From contig JAIETE010000216.1 of the NCBI GenBank assembly GCA_019745505.1, positions 1 to 53,370 of the forward strand: DNA of 53,370 nucleotides. The letters are read 5' to 3'. A model generated the notes under the pieces. The model was not told where the DNA came from. It did no database searches and saw nothing but the letters and a program-made list of their open reading frames with translations. This document shows, in pieces, positions 8,206 to 17,812 of this stretch; the first letter of the stretch is position 1, and each line of letters starts with the position of its first letter. Origin of the DNA: Candidatus Obscuribacterales bacterium (GTDB lineage Bacteria; Cyanobacteriota; Vampirovibrionia; Obscuribacterales; Obscuribacteraceae). The position numbers and the translations under genes were made by a program.

Positions 8206-9570
8206 TCATGGTTTGCCGCTCTCGCTTTGAACGGATGGCTGTATTTCCACCTCGGCGCCCGGCATAAGCTGCATGTGTCCATCAACGACGATCTGATCGC
8301 CTGGTTTTACGTTGCCTTCGATAACGCTCGTGCTGCCATCGCTATACTTGACCTTCACGACCACTAAATTTGCTCTTCTATCGTTTCCGACAACATAGAC
8401 ATACTGCCCTTGCTGTCCGACTTGAACAGCCTGAGAGGGCACTACGATAGCGTCATTTATGGTGTCGAGATTGAGAACTGCTTTCACGTAGGTACCGGGC
8501 CAAAGCACCTCATTCTCGTTCGAGAATGTCGCCTTCATCAAAATAGTGCCGGTATTGCGCTGCACACTATTGTCGATAAATGTAAGCGTGCCTGTAATTT
8601 TGCTGACATGCTCAGGCAGCCCTTCTACTGCGACTGTGAGTGGACCTCGCTTCTGCAATTCGTTAATGCGAGGCAATTCCTGCTCTGGCACAGAAAAGCT
8701 GACATAAACAGGCTTTACCTTATTAATCACAACCAGGCTGGACGTATCACCGGCTTTCACCATTTGACCCTTATGAACAAGAAGCGCACCGGTTTTTCCG
8801 TCCATGGGCGCGGTGATGCTGCAATACGAGCGCTGTAACTGAGCGTTTTGCAAGTCTGACTCGGCTGCTTTCAAAGCCGCTTGCGAAGCTTCCAGTTGCG
8901 CCTGGTCGGATTGAATGACAGACTTTTCGTTCTCCATGGCGGCGGAGTCAGCTTTTACCGTTGCAGCCAGGGATGCGACGTTGGTTGCATAACGATTCTC
9001 CTGCTCGACTGAGACAGCCCCCTCTTTTACGAGCTCCTTATAGCGAGCATGATCGCGCCTGGCATTCGCCTCTTCAGCCATGTCTCTCTCTCGATTCGCC
9101 GACAGCCTCGCCAGTTCGGAGCGATCTTTGGCGATAAGAGAGCGGCTCTTCGAAACGTCGGCTTTAGCTTGTGCAAGTTTGGCGGACCACTGACGAATCG
9201 CTTCATCGAACGGGCGAGGATCGATGGTAAACAATCTCTGCCCGGTCCTAACCCGGTCGCCCTCGGCAAAGAGAACATCGACCAATTCCCCGTCTACACG
9301 CGCGCGAACGGCAACAGTCGAGATCGGCTCCACGTGCCCGAGCGCTCGTAGAACGCGCGGCACGCTTTCACGTTGAACGGTCGCAACACGCACAACGGCC
9401 GCTCGCTTGACCTCAGGCGGCTTCTTCTCATGATCGCCGGTAAAGTAGGCAAAAGCACCTAAAACTCCGATTAGCAAAAAGACAAACAGAATCGAAATGG
9501 CGCGACTGCTGGACTTGACGGCAGGCGACGAGCTGCCGGTTTCGGATGTCTGTGTATCGCGCGTGAGCAT
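8206..9570 (-). CDS. RND periplasmic adaptor (membrane-fusion protein, HlyD/AcrA family)
   Basis: A 454-residue adaptor that links the RND permease to an outer-membrane channel. An N-terminal hydrophobic anchor spans about residues 27-45. It is followed by the first lipoyl half (AALGHVEPISTVAVRARVDG, about 75-95), a long alpha-hairpin coiled coil (about 115-245), the second lipoyl half (SYCSITAPMDGKTGALLVHKG), a beta-barrel and a membrane-proximal domain ending near VDGHMQLMPGAEVEI. Length and order are normal for the family. The gene starts one base after the marR stop and precedes the permease by 22 bases. Confidence 0.95.
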   Translation of the reverse strand: MLTRDTQTSETGSSSPAVKSSSRAISILFVFLLIGVLGAFAYFTGDHEKKPPEVKRAAVVRVATVQRESVPRVLRALGHVEPISTVAVRARVDGELVDVLFAEGDRVRTGQRLFTIDPRPFDEAIRQWSAKLAQAKADVSKSRSLIAKDRSELARLSANRERDMAEEANARRDHARYKELVKEGAVSVEQENRYATNVASLAATVKADSAAMENEKSVIQSDQAQLEASQAALKAAESDLQNAQLQRSYCSITAPMDGKTGALLVHKGQMVKAGDTSSLVVINKVKPVYVSFSVPEQELPRINELQKRGPLTVAVEGLPEHVSKITGTLTFIDNSVQRNTGTILMKATFSNENEVLWPGTYVKAVLNLDTINDAIVVPSQAVQVGQQGQYVYVVGNDRRANLVVVKVKYSDGSTSVIEGNVKPGDQIVVDGHMQLMPGAEVEIQPSVQSESGKP

Positions 9571-9571
9571 A

Positions 9572-10024
9572 TTACTTGCGCTCCTCTTCCATCGCTTCTT
9601 TGAGAATGCGCAATCCGATTTGAATTTGTTTCACCTTTTCGTCCGGCAAGCGCGTGAGCACTCTGGTCAGCTCAGAAATTGCCAGTTCTTCGACTACCTT
9701 ATATTCTTCTTGACCTTTGCTTGTCAGTGAAAGTTGAAGGCATCGGCGCTCGTTAGGATCTTCGGCGCGAGCGACCAGTCCCTTTTTGACCAAGCGATCG
9801 ACAATGCTGGATGTGGTGGCATTGCTGACGGCCAGGTATTCGGAAACCGTAGTAAGTGTGGTGGACGGATTTCGCCGGATAAAAGACAAAGCCCTTATCT
9901 GCGGAACAGAGGCTTTGTCACCAAGCTCCCTTCGAATACCCTTCCTGATGTAGTGCATGACAACAGGAATAGATTCCAGTATTTCTCTCGAGCAACTGGT
10001 GGAAGTAGGCTCTGTAGCAACCAT
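9572..10024 (-). CDS. MarR-family transcriptional regulator
   Basis: A 150-residue winged-helix dimer protein. Its HTH lies at about residues 52-82 (TTVSEYLAVSNATTSSIVDRL), followed by the wing LVKKGLVARAEDPNERRCLQL with the conserved D-x-R-x-R-type tip, and a C-terminal dimerisation helix. First gene of the efflux operon, with GGAGG eight bases before its ATG. A perfect 8+8 palindrome lies between the likely -10 and -35 elements of its promoter, so it very probably represses its own operon and releases DNA on binding a ligand, as other MarR proteins do. The ligand is unknown. Confidence 0.95.
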   Translation of the reverse strand: MVATEPTSTSCSREILESIPVVMHYIRKGIRRELGDKASVPQIRALSFIRRNPSTTLTTVSEYLAVSNATTSSIVDRLVKKGLVARAEDPNERRCLQLSLTSKGQEEYKVVEELAISELTRVLTRLPDEKVKQIQIGLRILKEAMEEERK

Positions 10025-10050
10025 AATCGCGCCTCCAGCATGTCAATATA

Positions 10051-10082
10051 ATTATAGACTAATAGTTAGGCTATCTAACTAT
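10051..10082 (-). promoter_or_regulatory. marR-efflux operon promoter with palindromic operator
   Basis: On the minus strand a -10 hexamer TATAAT lies at 10056-10051. Upstream of it is the palindrome ATAGTTAG-GCTAT-CTAACTAT (10062-10082), which covers the spacer and the -35 region, where the hexamer is poor. The layout, with an operator over the promoter 38 bases before the marR ATG, is that of a self-repressed MarR operon. Confidence 0.75.
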
Positions 10083-10155
10083 CTATTGAGAAATAATCAG
10101 CCACTTTGCTTCTCTGGCAAGACTTTTCGGCAAAATTACGAAGGTGGGCAGGAAG

Positions 10156-11478
10156 CTAATGAATCGAATCCGCGGCTGCTGGTTCGGTCTGCCCTGAGAT
10201 CATTCGGGTAGAAAAACCTGTCTCACCAACCTGCTCATCGGCAATTCCGGCATTTTTGGCCAGCCTAAACTGAACCGTGTAAAAAACCAATGGCAGCGCG
10301 CTGGAAAAAAGAGCCAAAACGAGCATGCCCGGACGGTGGCCGAATTTCGTGAAAACCTGCCCGACAAAAATAGGGAAGGTAATTCCGGCAAGCGCTCCGG
10401 CGGTCACAACAAAAGAAGTTATCGATGCGCTGTGTTGGTTGTATCTTTCCGACGCGCTTGCGATAAGGATGGGGAAAATCGGTCCAAAACCAAGCCCCAA
10501 TAGGAATATGACCGCTAGAGACAGGGGGCCGAGTCCGGGATGGACGGCCAGAAGCAAAATGACGCAGAAAGCGATACCCATCGCCGAAAGCGCGATTCGC
10601 GATGCGGCAATGTATTTGAAGAGCTGAACGGAGGTCATGCGCCCGGTGGTCAAGCCGGCCCACAAAGCCGTCATACTCCAGCCCGCCAAATCTTTGGACA
10701 GATTGCACGACGCGTTCAAGTATGTAAAAAGCCAGGTGGCAAGGGCAACTTCAACCCCGACGTAGAGAAAAACTGAGGCTGTGTAGAGCAATGCCGGGGT
10801 CTGCAGCGGTGTGAATTTAGACAAGGTCACATCGACCGGCGCAACGCGCACGTCGATTTGCCGGGCCGAGACAATCGCAGCGAACACTGCCAGGGCGTAC
10901 AGAGCACCGAATGCATAGACAGCATGATACGACCAAGGGGAGTTGAGTCCGGCCAGAGCTACGACTGGTCCAAGAAGAGCGCCGATACCGAAAAAGACAT
11001 TGAGCCTACCCAGCGAGGCGGCGCTGGAGCCGGAAGCCAGACGCAGAATACAGATGGTTCCGGAGATGCTGTTCAGTCCGGCGCCCACACCAAGAGCTGC
11101 CGCCCCCACGGACATGCCGATGATGCCGGCACCGAGAGAAAGAATTGCCAGCCCTCCGCAAAAGAGAAGCGCGGCGGCCATCAAGCAATTGCGCCCGCCA
11201 AACTTCTCGACCAGCTGGCGTCCGACTGCCAGAGGTATAAGAGAACCGCCGCTATAGACACTGATAAGCGAGCCGGCCTCAACCAGCGGTACTTTTTGAG
11301 AAACAGCAATTGACGGAACAAGAGGTCCAAACCAGCCGCAATTCAGTCCGGCCAAAAGCGTCAGCGCACCGGATATCATCAAGATCCGCACTGTCAGCTG
11401 TTCGTTGCTGAGTCTTACGTCGCTCAAGCGAATATACGACCAATCGGGGCTTCCAACCATGATTTTGGCACAAACCAT
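10156..11478 (-). CDS. Major facilitator superfamily transporter
   Basis: A 440-residue inner-membrane protein with about 12 hydrophobic segments and a hydrophilic tail of about 35 residues. TM1 starts near residue 30 (ILMISGALTLLAGLNCGWFGPLVPSI), and the loop after TM2 carries a degenerate MFS motif (GRQLVEKFGGRNC). The pattern is nearest to sugar/FucP-like or unassigned MFS families; the substrate cannot be inferred. The start is uncertain: ATG at 11478 has GAGAAAGA upstream, and a second in-frame ATG is six codons on. The gene lies 95 bases after the histidine kinase gene on the same strand. Confidence 0.88.
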   Translation of the reverse strand: MVCAKIMVGSPDWSYIRLSDVRLSNEQLTVRILMISGALTLLAGLNCGWFGPLVPSIAVSQKVPLVEAGSLISVYSGGSLIPLAVGRQLVEKFGGRNCLMAAALLFCGGLAILSLGAGIIGMSVGAAALGVGAGLNSISGTICILRLASGSSAASLGRLNVFFGIGALLGPVVALAGLNSPWSYHAVYAFGALYALAVFAAIVSARQIDVRVAPVDVTLSKFTPLQTPALLYTASVFLYVGVEVALATWLFTYLNASCNLSKDLAGWSMTALWAGLTTGRMTSVQLFKYIAASRIALSAMGIAFCVILLLAVHPGLGPLSLAVIFLLGLGFGPIFPILIASASERYNQHSASITSFVVTAGALAGITFPIFVGQVFTKFGHRPGMLVLALFSSALPLVFYTVQFRLAKNAGIADEQVGETGFSTRMISGQTEPAAADSIH

Positions 11479-11573
11479 TCTTTCTCAAAATAGAAAGCGG
11501 CACAAGAGTCGCAATTCATCACATAACCAGAACCATCTCAAAGTTCAGCTTGCCTGTCCCGATTTGGAAATGC

Positions 11574-13733
11574 TTAGCGAATTTTCGACTGTTTTTTCTG
11601 CTTTCTTTGATCTTGTGAATCTTGATCGATAGGAATAGCGAAGCGCATTATTGTGCCTTCCTTACGAGAACTGCGACAGGACATGGAGCCGCCATGTCCC
11701 TCGGCAATCTGCCGGCAAAGAAACAAACCCAGACCGGCTCCGGCACCGAAGCGTTTTCCCTGCCAGAGACGTTGGAAGAGCTGTTCCATATCCTCTTCGC
11801 TAATCGGTTCTCCCCCACTGTGCACTTCCAGCACGGCCTGTCGCTCGACTATTTGTAGGTCGATTTTTACATGCGTATATTCAGGCGCAGAACTGAGAGC
11901 ATTACCGATCAAGTTGATGACCAGCGCTTTGATAGCGCTTCTATCCGCGTGCAAAACCAGCTTTTCCGGCGCATGGAAATTCACGTCCAGGTGTTTCGCT
12001 TCAATGGTCGGACCGGCGTTCTTGAGCATTTCATTGAGAATGCCTACAAAATCGAAGTGCTCAAAAATGAATTGATCTTTTCCTGACTCAAAACGCAGTA
12101 CTTGCAGCAGATTCTTCACCATCAACAATAGATTTTCATGGCTGCGGTGCAAGCACTGAATAAATTCGATTTGCTTGCTATCCAGCGGACCGACATAGCC
12201 CTGAAGCAGCGCATCGAGTGCGCGTATCGCTCCAATCACGGGCACTTTCAAGTCGTGCGCGAGTGAGGCCATGAAGTCCTCTCGCTGCGATTGCAGCTGT
12301 ACGGTCTTGGTAATGTCCTCGAAATGAGCAAGAACGCCAACAACATTCCCGGCGGCGTCGTGCATCGGCATTTTGCTGGTGCTGAGCCAGGCGATTTCGC
12401 CGCTTTTCTTGGTCAGAGGCTCGATGATATTGAATTGAGGGCGATTTTCATCCATTACCTTGCGATCGCAAAGATGGTAGAACTTCGTCTCTTCCGACGT
12501 CCACGGCATATCGTAATCAGTCTTGCCAATAATCTGATCGGCATCGGAAAAACCGGCGATTTCTGCAAATGTTTTATTGCCGCCCAAATAGACGCCTTCT
12601 CTGTCCTTCCAAAAAATAGCCGCCGGAATCGTGTCCATGACGATGCGCAATCTCTCATGCACGCGCTTCTGTTCATCGATGTCGGTAGCTGTGCCGAACC
12701 AGATCTTGATTTTACCTTCACGATCTCTGACCGGAACACCTTGCACGAGAAACCAACGATACTGGCGCGTATTCAAGTCAAGCAAGCGATGCTCGCTCTC
12801 ATACAATTCACCGGTCTGCAAGCTTTCTTCAAAATGCTGGACGGCACGCTCGAAATCTGCCGGATGCAGTGCACGCTGCCATCCTGCCCCATAAGCATCT
12901 TTTGCAGTCAGACCTGTGTAATCCGTCCACTTACTGTTGACAAAATTGACGGCCCCGTCCGGAAGTGCAGTCCAGACAATGAGCGGCAAGGATTCGGCCA
13001 GAGAGTGCGACCATTCGGAGAAATGGTCGGCATCTTCAGCTGCACCGTAGGAAGCCGGGCTGGCTTCCGTCTTTCGGCTTCTTTCGACGACTCGGAATTC
13101 AGGTGAATCAGAATTTGAGATTTCGGCAAAGGTCAGCTCGTACAAATCGGCCCATTCGTCTGAGAGATCTTTTGCAAAACTGTCATTGCCTGTAATTTTA
13201 GACGCGAGCATCGACGACAAAACTCGAAAGTACGGTACGACATCCGGAGCCAACTCAACAGTCATTTCCAAGGTAACTACAAACTGAAACTCCTCACTCG
13301 TGCGAATCGTGGCAACGACTTTGGCGCCATTTGAAAAACTATCCTTCTGAACATCGAGCCGATTGTCCATGCCAGAGGAATCTAACTTGGCTGAGGATTT
13401 TGAAGTATCGACATCGGACGCAAAAGACTCCATGCCGCCAGGCTCCAGATACATCACAGTGCCTTTGCTGGCAGCGGATTTCTTGGAACGATTGGAGAGT
13501 TGGCTGATTTCAGTTTCAGTCAGAACAGCTCTTTCAGAACTATCGGTTACCTTTTCGCAAGGAACAAATAGCAGGCGCGCCGAGTTGAGAGCAGGCTCAC
13601 CATCCACAAGAAATTCATTTACCAGCAACTGAGAAAGCTCGTCGGCGCGAGACTGAAAGTCCGAGGCCCGGCATTTGTATTTACGCACGGCCGAAACAAT
13701 TTCGGCCAGGGCTTTGAATCTCAGCAGGTTCAT
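11574..13733 (-). CDS. Hybrid-length sensor histidine kinase with two PAS domains
   Basis: 719 residues, no membrane segments, so probably a soluble sensor. Residues 1-230 form an unrecognised N-terminal region. PAS/PAC 1 covers about 237-358 (SLPLIVWTALPDGAVNFVNS). PAS/PAC 2 covers about 362-480 (DTIPAAIFWKDREGVYLGGN). The dimerisation/phosphotransfer helix has the phospho-His in SLAHDLKVPVIG (about residue 493). The ATPase domain has an N box (INLIGNALSSAP) and G box (GAGLGLFLCRQIAEGHGG). The C-terminus is a Lys/Gln-rich tail. No response regulator is adjacent. An AGGTG lies nine bases before the ATG at 13733. Confidence 0.95.
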   Translation of the reverse strand: MNLLRFKALAEIVSAVRKYKCRASDFQSRADELSQLLVNEFLVDGEPALNSARLLFVPCEKVTDSSERAVLTETEISQLSNRSKKSAASKGTVMYLEPGGMESFASDVDTSKSSAKLDSSGMDNRLDVQKDSFSNGAKVVATIRTSEEFQFVVTLEMTVELAPDVVPYFRVLSSMLASKITGNDSFAKDLSDEWADLYELTFAEISNSDSPEFRVVERSRKTEASPASYGAAEDADHFSEWSHSLAESLPLIVWTALPDGAVNFVNSKWTDYTGLTAKDAYGAGWQRALHPADFERAVQHFEESLQTGELYESEHRLLDLNTRQYRWFLVQGVPVRDREGKIKIWFGTATDIDEQKRVHERLRIVMDTIPAAIFWKDREGVYLGGNKTFAEIAGFSDADQIIGKTDYDMPWTSEETKFYHLCDRKVMDENRPQFNIIEPLTKKSGEIAWLSTSKMPMHDAAGNVVGVLAHFEDITKTVQLQSQREDFMASLAHDLKVPVIGAIRALDALLQGYVGPLDSKQIEFIQCLHRSHENLLLMVKNLLQVLRFESGKDQFIFEHFDFVGILNEMLKNAGPTIEAKHLDVNFHAPEKLVLHADRSAIKALVINLIGNALSSAPEYTHVKIDLQIVERQAVLEVHSGGEPISEEDMEQLFQRLWQGKRFGAGAGLGLFLCRQIAEGHGGSMSCRSSRKEGTIMRFAIPIDQDSQDQRKQKKQSKIR

Positions 13734-13993
13734 TAGTAAAACACCTACAGTTCTCCTTCAATTATTCCAAACGAATTACTGAGTGGTCGCAAATTCCGGC
13801 ATTTTTCACTACCGCTAGTGATTCGCTGGGGATAAAGATCACACTTCTAAGGGAGTTACGTTTACGGACCGACATGGACTCGACAAGACTCAGTTCCGTT
13901 TGACTCGAAGCGGAATTTATGAAATGTGACTGGTGACATTCTGGCCAGCCAATTGGTCAAAATCGTGGCAAAGAAGAAAGAAACTATAGACGG

Positions 13994-14905
13994 TCATTCC
14001 GCCGTAAATCGTCTGCCAATACCTGCGGTTTCACTACTCTTTGTCTTGCCGGCTTCTGTAGATTCGTCCATATTACGGGCCGCATTGATGAAGTCTTTGA
14101 ACAATTTCTGATTGGCGGAAAAATCTCTTTCCGGATGCCATTGAACGCCAAACACGAATCGATTACCTTTCAATTCGACGGCTTCGACCATGCCATCATC
14201 GGCGATGGCAGCAACTTGCAGATCATCTCCTAATCTATCTACGCACTGGTGGTGCGAAGTTGGGACGCTGAGCCTGTCTATGCCGTAAATGCTCTTCAGC
14301 TTCGTGAGCTTTGCAAAACTGACCTCATGCTTATTGAATCCTTTTTGCCAGCCGTCTTTACTGGCATGAGCGACTTTCATCGCCGGAAGTTTTGTCGGAA
14401 TATCCTGAATGAGAGAGCCGCCGCGAGAAATATTCAAAGCCTGGCTGCCGGCGCAAATACCTAGATAGGGCAATTTCGTCTTGTCGACAACCGTTTTTGC
14501 AAGAAGAATATCAAAACGCCAACGCTCCTCATCCATTTCTACTGTAGTCGGCTCGACCTTCTGCCCGTAAAGATTGGGCGGGTAATCAGCGCCACCGATC
14601 ATGAGAACACCGTCCAGATTTGCCAGCACAGCCTGCAAATCTTCCTCGGACATGGGGGGCAGAAGTACAGGAATCGCACCTGCATTTTTCAAGGCTTGGA
14701 CATATGGTGCGGACAAACCAATCATGCGCGGTTTGTCTCCATTGATGTCGCAATTTACTCCGATAATCGGCTTCTTTGCGCAAGTCTTGCGCACGGCATC
14801 GTTGGTTGCGTCTTTTGCATCGGCACGCGCAGCCGGAGTAGGGCAATTACCTGCTGCAAGGGTTGAAATTACAACCAAAATTGCTGCAATTCTTGAATGT
14901 TTCAC
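13994..14905 (-). CDS. Class I glutamine amidotransferase / gamma-glutamyl-GABA hydrolase-like (peptidase C26)
   Basis: A 303-residue hydrolase of the PuuD-like family, which cleaves gamma-glutamyl amides. The nucleophile elbow is GICAGSQALNISRGG (Cys near residue 152), and the partner His-Glu are in GVQWHPERD (about 255-265). Unusually for PuuD, it begins with an apparent signal peptide (hydrophobic core AAILVVISTLAAG, then AARADA), suggesting an exported enzyme. I chose GTG at 14905 because AGGAG sits seven bases upstream; a longer in-frame reading from 14920 would contain that site. It lies about 95 bases after the outer-membrane protein gene on the same strand. Confidence 0.88.
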   Translation of the reverse strand: MKHSRIAAILVVISTLAAGNCPTPAARADAKDATNDAVRKTCAKKPIIGVNCDINGDKPRMIGLSAPYVQALKNAGAIPVLLPPMSEEDLQAVLANLDGVLMIGGADYPPNLYGQKVEPTTVEMDEERWRFDILLAKTVVDKTKLPYLGICAGSQALNISRGGSLIQDIPTKLPAMKVAHASKDGWQKGFNKHEVSFAKLTKLKSIYGIDRLSVPTSHHQCVDRLGDDLQVAAIADDGMVEAVELKGNRFVFGVQWHPERDFSANQKLFKDFINAARNMDESTEAGKTKSSETAGIGRRFTAE

Positions 14906-14999
14906 AGTGGTCTCCTGCACATAACCGACTGATCATATACATAGGCGAAAGGGAGTTTCTGAATATCGCCTAAGCAGCAGTAGAAATAGAGTGAAAAGG

Positions 15000-16253
15000 C
15001 TAGAAGTAGAAGCCCACACCGCAGTTGACGCTCTGCAACATTTGCCTTGTGTTACCGAATTGATAGTCTAGCCCCAGAGGGACATTAGTATTACCGTTGG
15101 ACGTGCTTATAGAAGGCAAGCCGATTACATGGGTGACGCCGGTCCACACTCTGCCACGCTTGTATCGAAGCCCGTAAGTAAACATCTGCTTGCAATTGGA
15201 AGGAAAAACCGGGGTCACCGCTTGTTTTACGATCGGTTGATTGTTGAAGCTGAACCCACCGGAGCAGCTCCAATTCTCGTTAAAGTCGTAGTCGAATCCG
15301 TTATTGCATAACCAGACATCCCTGTAACCAGGTGAAAACGGCAAATTCGCCAGACCGGTAATATTGGCATGACCGAAAACGCTGCTGGAATTTCCTATCC
15401 ACCCTCCCTCGGTAATGAGGCGTAGTTTCTTCGTGGGTTTATAACTCAGTCCGAATGACAGTCGTTGAGGAAGAGTAAAATTGGATACGCCCAGCCGACC
15501 GGTTTGCGTTCCCAGACCCGGAATCTCGAAAGTCGCATTGTTGGTGTGCATGCCGCCGCACCAGAGAGGAGAGCGATAGCTCACGCCCGTCTGCCATTTG
15601 GGATTGATCAAATAGAGTGCGCCAACCTCGAAGCCGCTGCCGACAGCCCATGTTTTCGGCCAGGTCAGTTTGCCAGGGCCCATAACGAAGTCGGTCTTGA
15701 ACGATAGGACCTCCACGCGCGGACCGGCGCCCAAAAGCAGTTTTTCAGTCGGCTTGTATCCGAAATTGACGTAAGAAGAATAGTGCGTGTAATCAACCAG
15801 AGCCTTAGTCTGCTGACCGGGATTGTAGAGCAGATAAGGGCTGTGAAACGAACTGCTCCAGCCTCCTTTCTCGAACGCGATTCCGGCTGAAAGCTTTTCC
15901 GTAAGTGGGCGAACATAGCCCAGGTTGTAGGAGCGAGAGCAAGTAACAGAAGAGTAATCGCCGCCTGCCGGTCCGTTCCACCTGTTGCGCGGATAGAGAA
16001 AAGTCAGCTTCGAGTCGAAACGACCTCGTTTGTGCAAACCCAGGGCGGCGGGCTGCCTGATCTGAGCCAGGCCGGTATCGCCCACGGCTACTTCGGTGCC
16101 GCCTCGCGCATCAGCCTGGTAACTGTGACCCAGTTCTTCCAAGCCATTCAATTGCGCTGCGGCTTTCGGTTGCGATACCACCCACAGTACCAACAGCAAA
16201 AGCGCAAATAGCCGAACAGAAACCAAGATATTTACAACAAGTCGACGCCCCAA
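15000..16253 (-). CDS. FadL/OmpP1-like outer-membrane beta-barrel protein
   Basis: About 417 residues with an N-terminal signal (LFALLLLVLWVVSQPKAAAQ), then a long series of amphipathic strands and a terminal phenylalanine (NCGVGFYF), the usual signal for outer-membrane insertion. The beginning of the mature part (ADARGGTEVAVGDTGLAQIR) resembles the FadL/TodX/OmpP1 plug motif with Ala and asparagine-like turns. Such proteins admit hydrophobic molecules. The likely start is TTG at 16253; the ribosome binding site is unclear and an internal TTG a few codons later is possible. It lies 36 bases after the nucleotide-carrier-like gene, implying one transcript. Confidence 0.8.
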   Translation of the reverse strand: MGRRLVVNILVSVRLFALLLLVLWVVSQPKAAAQLNGLEELGHSYQADARGGTEVAVGDTGLAQIRQPAALGLHKRGRFDSKLTFLYPRNRWNGPAGGDYSSVTCSRSYNLGYVRPLTEKLSAGIAFEKGGWSSSFHSPYLLYNPGQQTKALVDYTHYSSYVNFGYKPTEKLLLGAGPRVEVLSFKTDFVMGPGKLTWPKTWAVGSGFEVGALYLINPKWQTGVSYRSPLWCGGMHTNNATFEIPGLGTQTGRLGVSNFTLPQRLSFGLSYKPTKKLRLITEGGWIGNSSSVFGHANITGLANLPFSPGYRDVWLCNNGFDYDFNENWSCSGGFSFNNQPIVKQAVTPVFPSNCKQMFTYGLRYKRGRVWTGVTHVIGLPSISTSNGNTNVPLGLDYQFGNTRQMLQSVNCGVGFYF

Positions 16254-16289
16254 TCAACTATAACAAGCTGATAGTGGATGTGTAAAAGT

Positions 16290-17672
16290 CTAAGCTTTGC
16301 CCGCCACTTTCTTTTCATGGACGGATAAAGAAGTGTCCTGGCCTAAGAGAGAACCTTCGCCGAGTTGAGCTTCCAGAGCGCGACGGGTCGCCTCCATTTC
16401 CAGGCGAGAATACTCTTTGCTCAGCTTCCAGCCGCAATACAACCAGCTCAAAGCGCAAATTGCCGCAGCTGCCATTACCCCTTTAGCTCCGAGACCCAGA
16501 GCTGTATTGACGACAAAGATAATCACACCGGCAACGCCTCTGGCCATTCGATAGACGAACATCTCGATTACCGGTTTGACGTTGTACAGTACATCACGAC
16601 TGGTGACTGTGTACATGAGCTCTTTGGCAGCTTTGAACCAGGCGTGACGCATGGCTTCATCGCCATGAAACACAGCCATCAGGACAATAGGATTGGGAAC
16701 GAAAGCGAACATCGTCACGCCGGCGAAAATCAATCCGGCCGATGAAGAAAGACAGAAGCCTGAGCCCAGCTTTCGCACAATCGCACTGACGAGGAAAAGC
16801 TCCACAACAAATTCGACGATACCGCGCCAGCGCTCGAGATTGGCATCGATTGCGGCGATTGCATCACGACCGGTAGCCATATTCTTGAGAATATCGTTGT
16901 AGAGAAATTGCACCATATCCGGTGTCACGCGCTCCAGCGCCACGACAAAAAGGAGCAAGAGCAAAAACTTGTTCTGAAAAATCAGCTTGAAGGCCCCGGA
17001 TATACTTGATACCTGGGCTTTCTCGAATTCAGGCGCAGCAGCGCGTTCGACAACTTTCTTGCTCTTGTTTAGCGCCTCGAGCACATGAAAGAGTCCAAGA
17101 GTAAGAGCAACAAATCCGGCCGCCACAAGAAGCAAATTAGTGGTTCCGATAGTGCCTACCAAGCAGGCAGTGATGGTACTGCCCAGCACCGCGCCCAGTC
17201 CTCCGCCCGCGGCGATAACGCCGAACAGGCGCTTTGCTTTGTTGGAATCACAGACATCATTCGCATACATCCAGAAGAGGGTGACGCCCATGATCGAGAA
17301 GACATCGAGCCAGACCCAGAATGCACCAGACGCGATGGGCGATTCATGTTTGAAGATCTGCCACCAGGCCAAAAGATTGACAATAAAAATTCCGTACACG
17401 GAGCTGATCAGAATCTTTCGCGGAGCTTTGGAAAATTTGGAATAGAGCCAGACGACAACGCCGGTGAACAGCGCCGTACCTATGTATACGAGCGGCATAT
17501 ACTCGTTGCCCAAACCAGCGAGAAACAGACCACGACGGATTGGACGAAGGATGTAATAGACGCAAATGAAGAGAAAAATCCACGTGAACAGCAGAGCCGT
17601 TATCGTGCGCTCTCCCTTCTGAACACTCAAGAAGAGATCGAGGAAACCCTTATCATGCGACATCTTAGACAT
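16290..17672 (-). CDS. ATP/ADP translocase-like (NTT/TLC family) membrane carrier
   Basis: A 460-residue protein with about 11-12 membrane segments. The first segment carries YYILRPIRRGLFLAGLG, similar to the conserved start of nucleotide (ATP/ADP) exchange transporters and their bacterial MFS-like relatives. The segment FWMYANDVCDSNKAKRLFG is also typical (the region after TM4, where the family keeps FWxxANDxF). Length fits. Canonical members exchange nucleotides in obligate intracellular bacteria and plastids; whether this homologue carries nucleotides is unknown. It is cotranscribed with the FadL-like barrel. The start is ATG at 17672; a second in-frame ATG is three codons later. Confidence 0.65.
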   Translation of the reverse strand: MSKMSHDKGFLDLFLSVQKGERTITALLFTWIFLFICVYYILRPIRRGLFLAGLGNEYMPLVYIGTALFTGVVVWLYSKFSKAPRKILISSVYGIFIVNLLAWWQIFKHESPIASGAFWVWLDVFSIMGVTLFWMYANDVCDSNKAKRLFGVIAAGGGLGAVLGSTITACLVGTIGTTNLLLVAAGFVALTLGLFHVLEALNKSKKVVERAAAPEFEKAQVSSISGAFKLIFQNKFLLLLLFVVALERVTPDMVQFLYNDILKNMATGRDAIAAIDANLERWRGIVEFVVELFLVSAIVRKLGSGFCLSSSAGLIFAGVTMFAFVPNPIVLMAVFHGDEAMRHAWFKAAKELMYTVTSRDVLYNVKPVIEMFVYRMARGVAGVIIFVVNTALGLGAKGVMAAAAICALSWLYCGWKLSKEYSRLEMEATRRALEAQLGEGSLLGQDTSLSVHEKKVAGKA

Positions 17673-17812
17673 GGCTTATGTTCTCGCAAAACTTAGCCGC
17701 CTCTCATTCGATGGGCTTCCACGCGGCTCTTTCAAAGTGGAGATTGTAAGGCCGAATCGCCAAAATAGTGCGCCATGCAGGGATACATGACGTTAGCTTA
17801 ATCTGCTTCAAG

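Noticed and set aside
10858-11313. Plus-strand frames opposite the MFS gene
   Set aside because: Shadow frames of a clear membrane transporter gene on the minus strand.
12291-13106. 271-codon plus-strand frame inside the histidine kinase
   Set aside because: Antisense to PAS domains; no start site and no recognisable domain.
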